A stretch of DNA of 64,000 nt from Bacillota bacterium. GTDB taxonomy: Bacteria; Bacillota; Clostridia; Peptostreptococcales; Anaerovoracaceae. The stretch is from assembly GCA_019420525.1 (NCBI GenBank), contig JAHZHA010000001.1, positions 62,001 to 126,000 on the forward strand, given 5' to 3'. This document shows, piece by piece, positions 25,977 to 34,564 of the stretch. The notes beneath the pieces were generated by a model, which was given only the letters and a program-made list of their open reading frames with translations, did not search any database and was not told where the DNA came from. Numbering within the stretch: position 1 is the stretch's first letter; every line of letters begins with the position of its first letter. The translations under genes and the position numbers were made by a program.

Positions 25977-27009
25977 CGGATATAACGTCGGAAAGAAAAA
26001 GAAAGGTGCGGCGGTCACGCTGATTACGGCAGTCCTGCTGCTGGCAGCGGCGGCGGTATCCGTTCTGATCGGAAGATATTCCATCACGCCGGATATGCTG
26101 TGGGAAATATTGTTCCATGGGGATACACCTCTTACCGAGGAAGCTGAGGCGGCATCTCTCGTACTTTTTGAGACGAGAATCGCGCGGATCGCGGCGGCCG
26201 TTCTCATCGGAGCGTCTCTTTCCGCAGCGGGCGCGGCTTATCAGGGAATTTTCCGCAATCCCATGGTGTCTCCGGATATCCTGGGAGCGGCTACAGGAGC
26301 GAGCTTCGGCGCGGCTCTGGCGATTCTGCTGGGGGCAGGTGCGCTGATGATTCAGGTTTCCGCGTTCTGCTTCGGCCTTGCGGCGGTGGCGGCGTCTTTT
26401 TTCGCCAGCGCTTTTCTGACCCGGCAGTCCGGCGGAGCGACGCTGACGCTGGTTCTGACGGGAATGGTGGTGTCGGCGCTGTTTTCCGCTTTCATATCGA
26501 TCATTAAGTTTGTGGGCGATCCTTATGACACACTGCCTACGATAACTTTCTGGCTGATGGGAGGTCTCACTTATGTCACGAAGGACGATCTCTTTATCAT
26601 GCTGATCCCTTTTGCGGCAGGAATCATTCCTCTGCTGCTCCTGAGATGGAAACTGAATGTGCTTTCTTTCGACGATGAAGAGGCTTCTTCTCTGGGTGTC
26701 GATACGAAAAAGACCCGGGCAGTTGTAATCTTGTGTGCGACACTGATCTCTTCTTCGGCGGTGGCCGTAGGAGGCATGATCGGCTGGGTGGGACTCATCG
26801 TTCCGCATATCGCCAGAATGCTGACGGGTCCGGATTATTCCAGGATGCTGCCGTGCACCATGCTGACGGGAGGACTTTTTCTCCTGATCGTGGATGATCT
26901 TGCCAGATGTCTTTTCGCTCAGGAGATTCCGCTGGGGGTACTGACGGCCATCATCGGAGCGCCGTTCTTTCTGTATCTCATGTTCCGCGGAAAGAAGAGT
27001 TTCATATGA
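25945..27009 (+). CDS. FecCD-family ABC permease (iron-complex/heme/cobalamin type)
   Basis: Membrane subunit of a type II importer. About ten hydrophobic helices are visible. The family signature region RIAAAVLIGASLSAAGAAYQ and the GWVGLIVPHIARMLTGPDYS coupling-helix motif are present. The 354-residue length is normal. Starts at 25945 or 25963 are both possible; either overlaps the lipoprotein gene and suggests coupled translation. Only one permease gene exists, so it would act as a homodimer. The binding protein and ATPase follow directly. The substrate cannot be read from this sequence. Confidence 0.93.
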   Translation: MRERTVMKINDGYNVGKKKKGAAVTLITAVLLLAAAAVSVLIGRYSITPDMLWEILFHGDTPLTEEAEAASLVLFETRIARIAAAVLIGASLSAAGAAYQGIFRNPMVSPDILGAATGASFGAALAILLGAGALMIQVSAFCFGLAAVAASFFASAFLTRQSGGATLTLVLTGMVVSALFSAFISIIKFVGDPYDTLPTITFWLMGGLTYVTKDDLFIMLIPFAAGIIPLLLLRWKLNVLSFDDEEASSLGVDTKKTRAVVILCATLISSSAVAVGGMIGWVGLIVPHIARMLTGPDYSRMLPCTMLTGGLFLLIVDDLARCLFAQEIPLGVLTAIIGAPFFLYLMFRGKKSFI

Positions 27010-27040
27010 TGCGGATGTACTGGAAAAAGAAGTGAAGAAA

Positions 27041-28537
27041 ATGGAAATAGAGACAAAAAAGAGAGAAAAAAAGAAAATATATCTGAAAACGGCAGCCGCC
27101 GCAGCGGCGCTTCTCTGCCTGATCTTCGCTGTCTGCGGATGCGGCGGTCAGAAGCAGACCCGGGCTGTATACAAAATCACGGCGGAAGGCAGCGCTCAGG
27201 AGAGCGGCGTCATCGCTTTCGCAGGTCTGGAGATGAATGTCTATCAGGATCAGGCGTCCAATCCCTGCGGAGACTGTCCGGATCAGCCGGTGAGCATCTA
27301 TGTGGGCACTGGCACGGCAGAGACGGTGGAATCCATGGCGGAGGCTGTCCGGCGGGCCGACGATCTCTGGGAAGTCACGGAAACGACGGACAGCAGTCTC
27401 ACGCTGAAGGAAAAGACGCCGGGCAGTGTGACGGAGGAACCGGAACTTTCGGCTCCGCAAGGATTGACGCTTACGGGCTCTTTTTCCGCTGAAGCGGAGG
27501 CAGAATCCACCGATGGCACAGAAAGTGAAACGGGACTGTCCGGAGGTGAGATGAAGACGATTACCAATCTGGACGGAGAGAAACTTCAGGTTCCGGAAGA
27601 AGCGCCGGAGCGCATAGCCGCCATTTACGGACCGGCCTATGAGGCGCTGACCGTTCTGGGCGCCGAGGATCGGATCGTGGTCTGTGCCGACGTCCAGTTT
27701 GAAAATTTTCCCTGGGCGAAGAAAGTGTATTCGAGGATTTCAGATCTCCCTTATCTGAAAAATGTACATACCTCGGTGAGCGCCGAGGAACTGAAGACGT
27801 ATGATCCCGATCTGGCGCTGACGTTCAGCCGTCCCAATGAGCTGAAGCAGCTGTCGGCGCTGGGCATTCCGGCGGTATACGGCGTGACGTCGCAGTCGCT
27901 GGACGATGTGAAGGACCAGCTGCGGGTCTACGCGGAAGCTGTGGGAGGCGATGCGCCGGAACGGGCGGAAAAGTACGCGTCATATTTCGATGAAAAGCTG
28001 AAAATGGTGACAGATGTGACGTCGGAAATACCGGATTCGGAAAAACCGTCCGTATATTATGCGGGAATCGACATTCTGACGACTTACGGGAAGTATTCTG
28101 ATATCAGCGATGTCATAGAGGCTGCGGGAGGCCGCAGTGTCACGGCTGAGCTGGAAGCCGGAAATCACACGCAGATCAATTTTGAACAGCTGACATCCTG
28201 GAATCCGGAATATATCTTTATCGATCACGGCAGTATGAACGATCGGGAGACGGTGGAGGAAATAAAGGATGAAACCTGTGGGAGCAGACAGTATGCCGCG
28301 GTTTCCGCGGTGAAAAACGATCAGGTCTATCTGACGCCCAGCGGCGTGTTTTACTGGGATATGGGGCTGCAGAAGATCCTGCTGGTGATGTATATGGCCA
28401 AGACGATTCATCCGGATGCTTTTGCCGATCTGGATATGGAACAGGAAGTGATGGAATTCTATAGCGAATTCTATGGATATGACCTTTCGCGGGAGGATGC
28501 GCACCGCATTCTGATGCGGGAAGATCCGGAGGAGTAA
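27041..28537 (+). CDS. ABC transporter substrate-binding lipoprotein with extra N-terminal module
   Basis: The lipobox is VCGC (Cys34 from the ATG). Residues about 175-495 form a class III (FecB/BtuF-like) binding domain: RIAAIYGPAYEALTVLGAED at the start, TYDPDLALTF and WNPEYIFIDHGS later. Residues about 40-150 are an unusual extra module with CGDC (Cys76, Cys79) and ESMAEAVRRADDLWEVTETT, which resembles the tail half of the His-triad domain in the neighbouring lipoprotein. An acidic Ser/Thr-rich linker joins the two. An upstream GTG at 27032 is also possible; neither start has a strong site. It is probably the ligand receptor of the importer. Confidence 0.88.
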   Translation: MEIETKKREKKKIYLKTAAAAAALLCLIFAVCGCGGQKQTRAVYKITAEGSAQESGVIAFAGLEMNVYQDQASNPCGDCPDQPVSIYVGTGTAETVESMAEAVRRADDLWEVTETTDSSLTLKEKTPGSVTEEPELSAPQGLTLTGSFSAEAEAESTDGTESETGLSGGEMKTITNLDGEKLQVPEEAPERIAAIYGPAYEALTVLGAEDRIVVCADVQFENFPWAKKVYSRISDLPYLKNVHTSVSAEELKTYDPDLALTFSRPNELKQLSALGIPAVYGVTSQSLDDVKDQLRVYAEAVGGDAPERAEKYASYFDEKLKMVTDVTSEIPDSEKPSVYYAGIDILTTYGKYSDISDVIEAAGGRSVTAELEAGNHTQINFEQLTSWNPEYIFIDHGSMNDRETVEEIKDETCGSRQYAAVSAVKNDQVYLTPSGVFYWDMGLQKILLVMYMAKTIHPDAFADLDMEQEVMEFYSEFYGYDLSREDAHRILMREDPEE

Positions 28538-28539
28538 AA

Positions 28540-29328
28540 ATGCTGGAAATCGAAAATGCTGTCTGCGGATACCGGAGAGGCAGGCGGATAAAAAAAGTGA
28601 TCGACGGAATTTCCATGACGGTGAAACCCGGGGAAGTCATGTGCATCCTGGGTTCCAACGGCATCGGAAAGACGACACTCTTCCGATCGGTGATGGGAGG
28701 GCTGCCTCTTCTGGGAGGACGTGTCCGGATAGACGGAAGAGATCTTTCAGAGCTTTCTATACGGGAAAGAGCCGGAAAAATCGGGTACGTTCCCCAGTCT
28801 CATACGCCGCCTTTCCCTTTTACCGCCGCACAGGTGACGGTGATGGGCAGGACTTCTCATATGCAGATGTTTGCCTCTGCTTCCCGCAGGGATTATGAGA
28901 TCGCGGAGGAGGCTCTGGAACTGATGGGAATCGGTTATCTGAAAGATGAAGCCTATACGGAGATCAGCGGCGGTGAACGCCAGCTGGTGCTCATCGCCAG
29001 AGCGGTGGCGCAGGAATCGGATTATCTGATCATGGACGAACCCACATCGAATCTCGATTTCGGAAACAGGGTCCGGGTGCTGCGCCGTGTCAGACAACTG
29101 GCGGAGGCGGGAAAGGGCATCATCATGACCACCCACGACCCGGATCACGCTTTTGCGGTATCCGACCGGGTGACGGTAATCAAAAAAGGCGGACAGTATC
29201 TCACGGGAGATACCGGTGAAATTCTCACATGCGCTCTGATGGATGAAATCTACGGAATCCGGACGGGCATCGCCGATACGGAAGCCCCGGACGGGCGGCG
29301 TGTGAAGACGGTTGTGGGATACCTGTAA
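28540..29328 (+). CDS. ABC transporter ATP-binding protein (FecE/FepC type)
   Basis: ATPase of the importer. Walker A is GSNGIGKTT, the Q-loop region GYVPQSHTPPF, signature ISGGERQLVLIARA, Walker B YLIMDEPTSNLD and switch His TTHDPDHA. At 262 residues it is normal. It lies two bases after the binding-protein stop, with GGAGGAG overlapping that gene's end. The gene order lipoprotein-permease-binding protein-ATPase makes one operon from the MerR-type promoter. Confidence 0.95.
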   Translation: MLEIENAVCGYRRGRRIKKVIDGISMTVKPGEVMCILGSNGIGKTTLFRSVMGGLPLLGGRVRIDGRDLSELSIRERAGKIGYVPQSHTPPFPFTAAQVTVMGRTSHMQMFASASRRDYEIAEEALELMGIGYLKDEAYTEISGGERQLVLIARAVAQESDYLIMDEPTSNLDFGNRVRVLRRVRQLAEAGKGIIMTTHDPDHAFAVSDRVTVIKKGGQYLTGDTGEILTCALMDEIYGIRTGIADTEAPDGRRVKTVVGYL

Positions 29329-29540
29329 AAAAGAAATGCGGCTGCCGCGCTGTGCCTGTGCAGGGATGCGGCGGGCAGGTGAGTATATAAATATATAAAA
29401 CTGAACCGGAAACGGTCAGTCGTTTTACGGAATGATTTTGTTGGTAACAGTGAGCCGGGTATGACGCGCGGATACCGGGTGCACATTATCATAGATACAA
29501 GATATCTCAAACAGAAGGATTAGCTTTAGGAGTTGGAAAA

Positions 29541-32500
29541 ATGAAAAAAACGAAAAAAGCAGTCAGTCTCATTCTGGCATTTGCGATGGTCTTGTCAGCG
29601 ATGCTGGGATGCATGACAGTCTCTTCTTTTGCGGGAGAAGGACCTGTTATTGAAAATTTTTATTTTGAAAATATTGAAGGGCCGAAGACAGGCGAGGCAG
29701 GACAGACAATCAAACTCAATATTGTCTTTAATAAAGAGATTAAAGTATTAGATGAAGAGAAAGCTTTGGGAGAACTGGATATTGAAATTGCTGGCGGAGA
29801 TGTGAAATCCACTGCCAGAGACCTTTCTCTGGAGGCAAAAGGAAGTATTCTCAGTTTAAAAATGGTTTCTACAGGCTGGGCGGCAATTTATGGAGGAACT
29901 CTTTTTGTCGGAGCCCGGGACGGAATTACTCAGATTGTGGCGGATGATGGCGTTACTCCTGTGGAATGGAGCGATTTTACGACATATATACCGATTGGTA
30001 TAGAGTTGGCTAATCAGCAGACTGCCGGTACGGATTCCTCTCCGGCAAGCACGGTAGTCGAAGTTACTCATACAGCAAATATGAGAGGTATGTATCATTT
30101 CCAGCTGATGAGTGATGGAGAAGCAGTGCTTCCGGCTACAGCAGAATACTATTATGCTGGTGCAATGACATCGCATGCTCACAATTTTAACACGACAATT
30201 ACAAAAGAAACGATCGCTTCTGCAATGGCTGCGGCAATTAACAATGCCGACGTGGGTTATAAAGCAGAGTACGAAGAAGGAAGCAATAAGTTTACGGTAA
30301 CCGCACTTAATACAAAAAACGCAGAAAAACTGTCTGTTCAGATGTTTGAAGCTAATGCAGATCTCAGAGATCAGAAATCGTTACTGGCAGAAGCTTATAA
30401 TATCGCAAAGAGCACAGCTGGAGACAACAGTTCTCGCGAGGCAGCTTTAGAGGCTTATGATCAGTTTATGGCGAGCGATAACAAGACAAAGATGGGGTAT
30501 GCTGCGGTAATCGCTCAGTTAAATGACAGTGTGGAACCAGGCAGGATTTCCGACGGAGCCGAAGGTACCTTTGACGGTTCCGGGGAACTGTCTTTTGATT
30601 TAGATTCTGCACCAGAGGCGTGGACAAGTGCTGTAACGACTGTAGAAATACAGGAAATTATAAAAGATCAGACTACAGATGTAAAATCTTACACAGAAGA
30701 TAAAGCGGTAATGCGATTTGAAAGCAGTAACTGGGGAGATTCCATAGTTTTAAACAGTGACTGCTTTGATAATTCAAAAAATAAAGCTACTTATAGAATA
30801 ACTTTAAAAGCAGATGGGTATCTCGATTCTGTTTCAGAAGTCTCTCTTGTCAATTACAGTGCGGAATCTTTTCAGCTCAGAATTGTAGGAAAGGATGATG
30901 TAATTTATCCCGTTAAGACGTATACAAAATCTGAATTGGAAGAAAAGGCTGTAATAGGCGAATATCAGATTGCATGCGGGATGGCAGGTGTTCGGAATTT
31001 CATTGCGAAAGGTGTGTTACTGACAGATCTCCTTCAGGATGCAGGTGTTAAAGTCGGACCTGGAATGACGATTCAGCTGAGAACAAATGATCAGGCAACG
31101 GAAAACGATTCCTTTACGGAGAATGCATATTATCGAAATGGTAAGTTTACATACGAAAATCTGTTGGGTAAGACGAGATATTATTTCCCGGGAGTATTTG
31201 AGAATGAAGCCTTTTTATCCGCGGTACAGAATCAGACGGATGGCAGATGGGGTGAAACGGTAAGAAAGGCACTTGCTGACACAACCTTTACACAGAAAGC
31301 AGTTGCTGTGACTCCGATGATCTGCACAGATTATGTAGAAAAAATATATTCTTCGGATCAGAAAAAACCGACGGAGGAGGAATTTGCTGAATTTACAAAT
31401 TCTGAGGAGAGGTCTTTCCGTTTCCTGTTCGGGCTTGCTATGGATGAGAAAGACAACAGTATTGTCGCATCGGAAACAACAACATGGTCTGCGACTTATG
31501 CGATGTTCGGTATTGATGTCATAGATCCGAATTACACCGGAGCAGAGCTGAAGTTTGATGTCAATGCATCGAATGCAAAAGTAGAATTAAAAGACTTTAA
31601 CGGCACAGTTGTAGAAGCGAATGATAACGGAGACTATTACGTATTGCCGGGTGCAACTTACACCTACACCGTTTCCGCTTCCGGTTATGTGACGGAGACA
31701 GGAACATATGAAGTGACAGATGAAGCAAGCCAGACTGTCACCGTCTCTCTCTCCCGCGAGAGCTCAGGTGGCGGCGGCTCGTCCACAGTGGAAGATCCTG
31801 AAAAAGAATACACCGTTACGTTTGATACAAACGGCGGATCTTCCGTGACAAAGCAGACGGTCGTTTCCGGAGAAAAAGCGGTGAAACCAGCAGATCCGAC
31901 GAAAGACGGTTATGAGTTTGCAGGCTGGTATACCGACAGCGGCCTCACAAAAACGTACGATTTCAGTTCCAAAGTGACGGGTTCCATCACTCTGTACGCC
32001 AAGTGGACTGAGGCAGAAGACGATCAGCCAGTACCGGAAGTCACCTTCAGCGACGTTCCGTCTGATGCATGGTACGCGGAATACGTGTCGTATCTGGCAG
32101 GCAAAGGTATTGTAAACGGTAAGACAGAAAATACTTTCGCTCCAGATGCGCAGATCACCAGAGCCGAATTCATAAAGATTATCGCGGGTGTGGCAGGTGC
32201 GGATATCTCCGGTTCCGCGGCTTCCGGATTCAGCGATGTGGCTTCTGATGCATGGTACGCTCCGTACGTGGCATGGGGTGTGAAGAACGGCATCATCAAC
32301 GGCACCAGCGCAGCCACTTTCAATCCCAACGGAAACATCACCCGTGAAGATATGGCGACGATCATCAAGCGCTACACCGATTTTGCGAAGTTCACGCTTC
32401 CGACGGATACCGCTGCGGCCGACTTCTCTGACAACGCACAGATTTCCTCCTATGCGGCAGACGCGGTGAAGGCGATGCAGCAGGCGAACATTATCAACGG

Positions 32501-32594
32501 CAAGGGCGACAACACTTTCGCTCCGAAGGATAACGCCACGAGAGCAGAGGCGTGCAAGATGCTGACAGTTCTCATGAAAATGATGGAAGCGTAA
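29541..32594 (+). CDS. Large SLH surface protein: His-triad domain, HID-like domain, molybdopterin-fold-like domain
   Basis: 1017 residues. Signal peptide to about 31 (SSFA). The His-triad domain at about 35-275 has VEVTHTANMRGMYHFQL (His177) and SHAHNF (His212, His214). A helical linker follows. Residues about 343-440 resemble the Shr-like hemoglobin-interacting domain (DUF1533): EAWTSAVTTVEI ... TYRITLKADGYLD. Residues about 441-660 look like a sulfite-oxidase/YedY-type fold without cofactor Cys (YTKSELEEKA ... AKGVLLTDLLQDAGVKV). A carboxypeptidase-regulatory-like module, an InlB-B/Flg_new repeat (about 756-825, FAGWYTDSGLTKTYDF) and three SLH domains (about 834-885, 896-945, 960-1010) complete it. 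AGGAG lies upstream. The first two thirds are visibly more AT-rich than the SLH part. Role inferred: anchored capture of a heme or metal ligand. Confidence 0.85.
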   Translation: MKKTKKAVSLILAFAMVLSAMLGCMTVSSFAGEGPVIENFYFENIEGPKTGEAGQTIKLNIVFNKEIKVLDEEKALGELDIEIAGGDVKSTARDLSLEAKGSILSLKMVSTGWAAIYGGTLFVGARDGITQIVADDGVTPVEWSDFTTYIPIGIELANQQTAGTDSSPASTVVEVTHTANMRGMYHFQLMSDGEAVLPATAEYYYAGAMTSHAHNFNTTITKETIASAMAAAINNADVGYKAEYEEGSNKFTVTALNTKNAEKLSVQMFEANADLRDQKSLLAEAYNIAKSTAGDNSSREAALEAYDQFMASDNKTKMGYAAVIAQLNDSVEPGRISDGAEGTFDGSGELSFDLDSAPEAWTSAVTTVEIQEIIKDQTTDVKSYTEDKAVMRFESSNWGDSIVLNSDCFDNSKNKATYRITLKADGYLDSVSEVSLVNYSAESFQLRIVGKDDVIYPVKTYTKSELEEKAVIGEYQIACGMAGVRNFIAKGVLLTDLLQDAGVKVGPGMTIQLRTNDQATENDSFTENAYYRNGKFTYENLLGKTRYYFPGVFENEAFLSAVQNQTDGRWGETVRKALADTTFTQKAVAVTPMICTDYVEKIYSSDQKKPTEEEFAEFTNSEERSFRFLFGLAMDEKDNSIVASETTTWSATYAMFGIDVIDPNYTGAELKFDVNASNAKVELKDFNGTVVEANDNGDYYVLPGATYTYTVSASGYVTETGTYEVTDEASQTVTVSLSRESSGGGGSSTVEDPEKEYTVTFDTNGGSSVTKQTVVSGEKAVKPADPTKDGYEFAGWYTDSGLTKTYDFSSKVTGSITLYAKWTEAEDDQPVPEVTFSDVPSDAWYAEYVSYLAGKGIVNGKTENTFAPDAQITRAEFIKIIAGVAGADISGSAASGFSDVASDAWYAPYVAWGVKNGIINGTSAATFNPNGNITREDMATIIKRYTDFAKFTLPTDTAAADFSDNAQISSYAADAVKAMQQANIINGKGDNTFAPKDNATRAEACKMLTVLMKMMEA

Positions 32595-32633
32595 ATCTCC
32601 GTTTCCGTCAATAAAAAGCAGAAAAAACTGGGA

Positions 32634-32658
32634 GATAGCGGCAGAATCTGCCGCTATC
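32634..32658 (+). terminator. Perfect hairpin between two SLH genes (weak terminator)
   Basis: 11-bp arms GATAGCGGCAG / CTGCCGCTATC with an AAT loop, preceded by an A-run and followed by only TTTCTG. It may end some transcripts or set expression ratios. Confidence 0.6.
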
Positions 32659-32691
32659 TTTCTGACGTATCACGGAAAGGCGATAGACGAT

Positions 32692-34524
32692 ATGATAAAT
32701 GCGAAAAAAAAGATCACGGCAGGATGCCTGTCGGTACTGATGTGTCTGGCCCCGGTCTGGAGCGTCTGCGCTGCGGATACCGGGCAGGCGGCCGGAGCAG
32801 GAGACGAAACGGAGAATGTCTTTGTGGGAAACGGCAACAGTCTCTGGAAACCGCTGAAGATTACGGGCTCCCTGATGCCGGAAGAACAGATTTTCAGCGG
32901 AAAAGATATCATCACTATTCAGGAGGAAGAATGCCTCGGGCTGGATAAATACAGAAATTATGCACCGGACGGATCGTATATGCAGGTAAAAGGTGTAGAT
33001 ATCGCAGCCTTTCTGGAGATGTGCGGGGTTTCTCAGGATGCGCCGGATGATGCCGTGGTTCAGATCTTTACGTCAGACACCGTGAACCCGGAAAAGACGG
33101 TCCTCCTCTCAAAGCTGAAACAGACGGGGCAGGAAGGTCTGTTGAATGTGGGCAGAGACGCTTTTGAACTTTATCTCCGGGGAGAGGACGGCGCGGAAGA
33201 TATCCGGCTGAATGGTGTGACGAAGATTCTCGTCTCCACGCCGGACGATCTGTCGGATCCTCATTACGGCTTTCATTCCGACGGGCCTCTCTCCTACATG
33301 CAGGATATGACGTTTACCGTGAATTTCATCGACCGCGGCGAGGAGGATGAGGCGGAGCCTTTCCGGACGGTCACATATACCATGGGCGAGATCGAAGAGA
33401 TGATGGCGGAACATCCGGAACAGGTCTTCGGAAACTATTTCGGAATTTCCGGCAATGAAGAGACGAAAAACACGCTGGGCCTGGGTGGGTTCAGCGATTA
33501 TTACGAAGGCATCAGCCTGTCCTGGTTTCTGAGAGAGAAGGCGGGACTGAAAGAAGGAGAAGGCAGTGCGCTGTTTTACGGGCGCGACGATGACCTGTAC
33601 GGAGAAGTGAAAGATCTGGGATATTTCTTTCCGGAAAACGGCGATTACAGCGACTACTATCTCGAACTCAGCGATATTTATTCGGTGAGCGGCGTCGTTC
33701 CCGTCATCGCGATGTCGAAAAACGGATATCCTCTTCTGCCGGAACACAATCACGATCTGGAAGGAAATGTGGATTATAACGTTTTCAACGGGAACGCCCT
33801 GGCGAAGGGATTTGAGACGGAAATTGGACTGGTAAAAAATGTAAGTGGCCCGTTTGCAGCGGGGCTGGCAAATCTGGACGGAGTCTACGGGGGGTACCGC
33901 AATGAGACTGCAGGCGACTGCATCCGCATAGATCTGTATGTGGACAGAGGACTGTACGACGGAGAATCCGCCGGAAAATATACAGACGTCCCGTCGGATG
34001 CATGGTACGCGGAGTATGTGAATGAGCTTTCGGAAAGAGGTATCGTAAACGGCCGGGCTGAAGGAAAATTTGAACCTGAGGCGTCAGTAACCAGAGCGGA
34101 ATTCGTAAAGCTGGCAGCGGGCATCGCCGGAGCCGATGTGTCGGGATACAGCGTATCGGCGTTTGACGATGTGAATGAGGGTACATGGTATGCGCCTTAT
34201 GTGGCCTGGGCCGCTGAAACGGGAATTGTCACGGGCTGCAGCGATGCGGAATTCTGCTCGGACAGGGAGATTTCCCGTCAGGATATGGCGGTGATTCTCT
34301 GCCGTCTCGCGGAAAAATCCGGCGGTGTCCTGAAATCGGACATTCCTCCGCTGACCTTTGCCGACGCCGCTGAGATCGCTCCGTACGCGGAAGATGCGGT
34401 GGCGGCGATGCAGAAAGCCGGGGTGATCAGCGGCAGGAGCGGGCAGAAATTCGCTCCCCGGGAGAATGCCACGAGAGCGGAAGCGTGCAAGATGCTTGTG
34501 ACGCTGGCAGAACAGATTTTCTGA
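32692..34524 (+). CDS. SLH surface protein with two molybdopterin-oxidoreductase-like domains
   Basis: 610 residues. Signal peptide to about 27 (SVCAA). Residues about 55-213 and 224-415 look like tandem sulfite-oxidase/YedY-type folds. The first reads SYMQVKGVDIAAFLEMCGV. The second reads GISLSWFLREKAGL ... MSKNGYPLLPEHNHDLEG, matching the family's NGxPL motif. The cofactor-binding Cys of true enzymes is not evident, so these are probably binding folds. Three SLH domains follow (about 430-480, 491-540, 556-605). No His-triad domain is present. It shares the molybdopterin-like fold with the protein upstream and lies in the same direction, 97 bp away. AAAGG precedes the ATG. Confidence 0.82.
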   Translation: MINAKKKITAGCLSVLMCLAPVWSVCAADTGQAAGAGDETENVFVGNGNSLWKPLKITGSLMPEEQIFSGKDIITIQEEECLGLDKYRNYAPDGSYMQVKGVDIAAFLEMCGVSQDAPDDAVVQIFTSDTVNPEKTVLLSKLKQTGQEGLLNVGRDAFELYLRGEDGAEDIRLNGVTKILVSTPDDLSDPHYGFHSDGPLSYMQDMTFTVNFIDRGEEDEAEPFRTVTYTMGEIEEMMAEHPEQVFGNYFGISGNEETKNTLGLGGFSDYYEGISLSWFLREKAGLKEGEGSALFYGRDDDLYGEVKDLGYFFPENGDYSDYYLELSDIYSVSGVVPVIAMSKNGYPLLPEHNHDLEGNVDYNVFNGNALAKGFETEIGLVKNVSGPFAAGLANLDGVYGGYRNETAGDCIRIDLYVDRGLYDGESAGKYTDVPSDAWYAEYVNELSERGIVNGRAEGKFEPEASVTRAEFVKLAAGIAGADVSGYSVSAFDDVNEGTWYAPYVAWAAETGIVTGCSDAEFCSDREISRQDMAVILCRLAEKSGGVLKSDIPPLTFADAAEIAPYAEDAVAAMQKAGVISGRSGQKFAPRENATRAEACKMLVTLAEQIF

Positions 34525-34564
34525 GAAACGGCTGCACAATTGTGCGGACAGAGGAGGACGGAAG

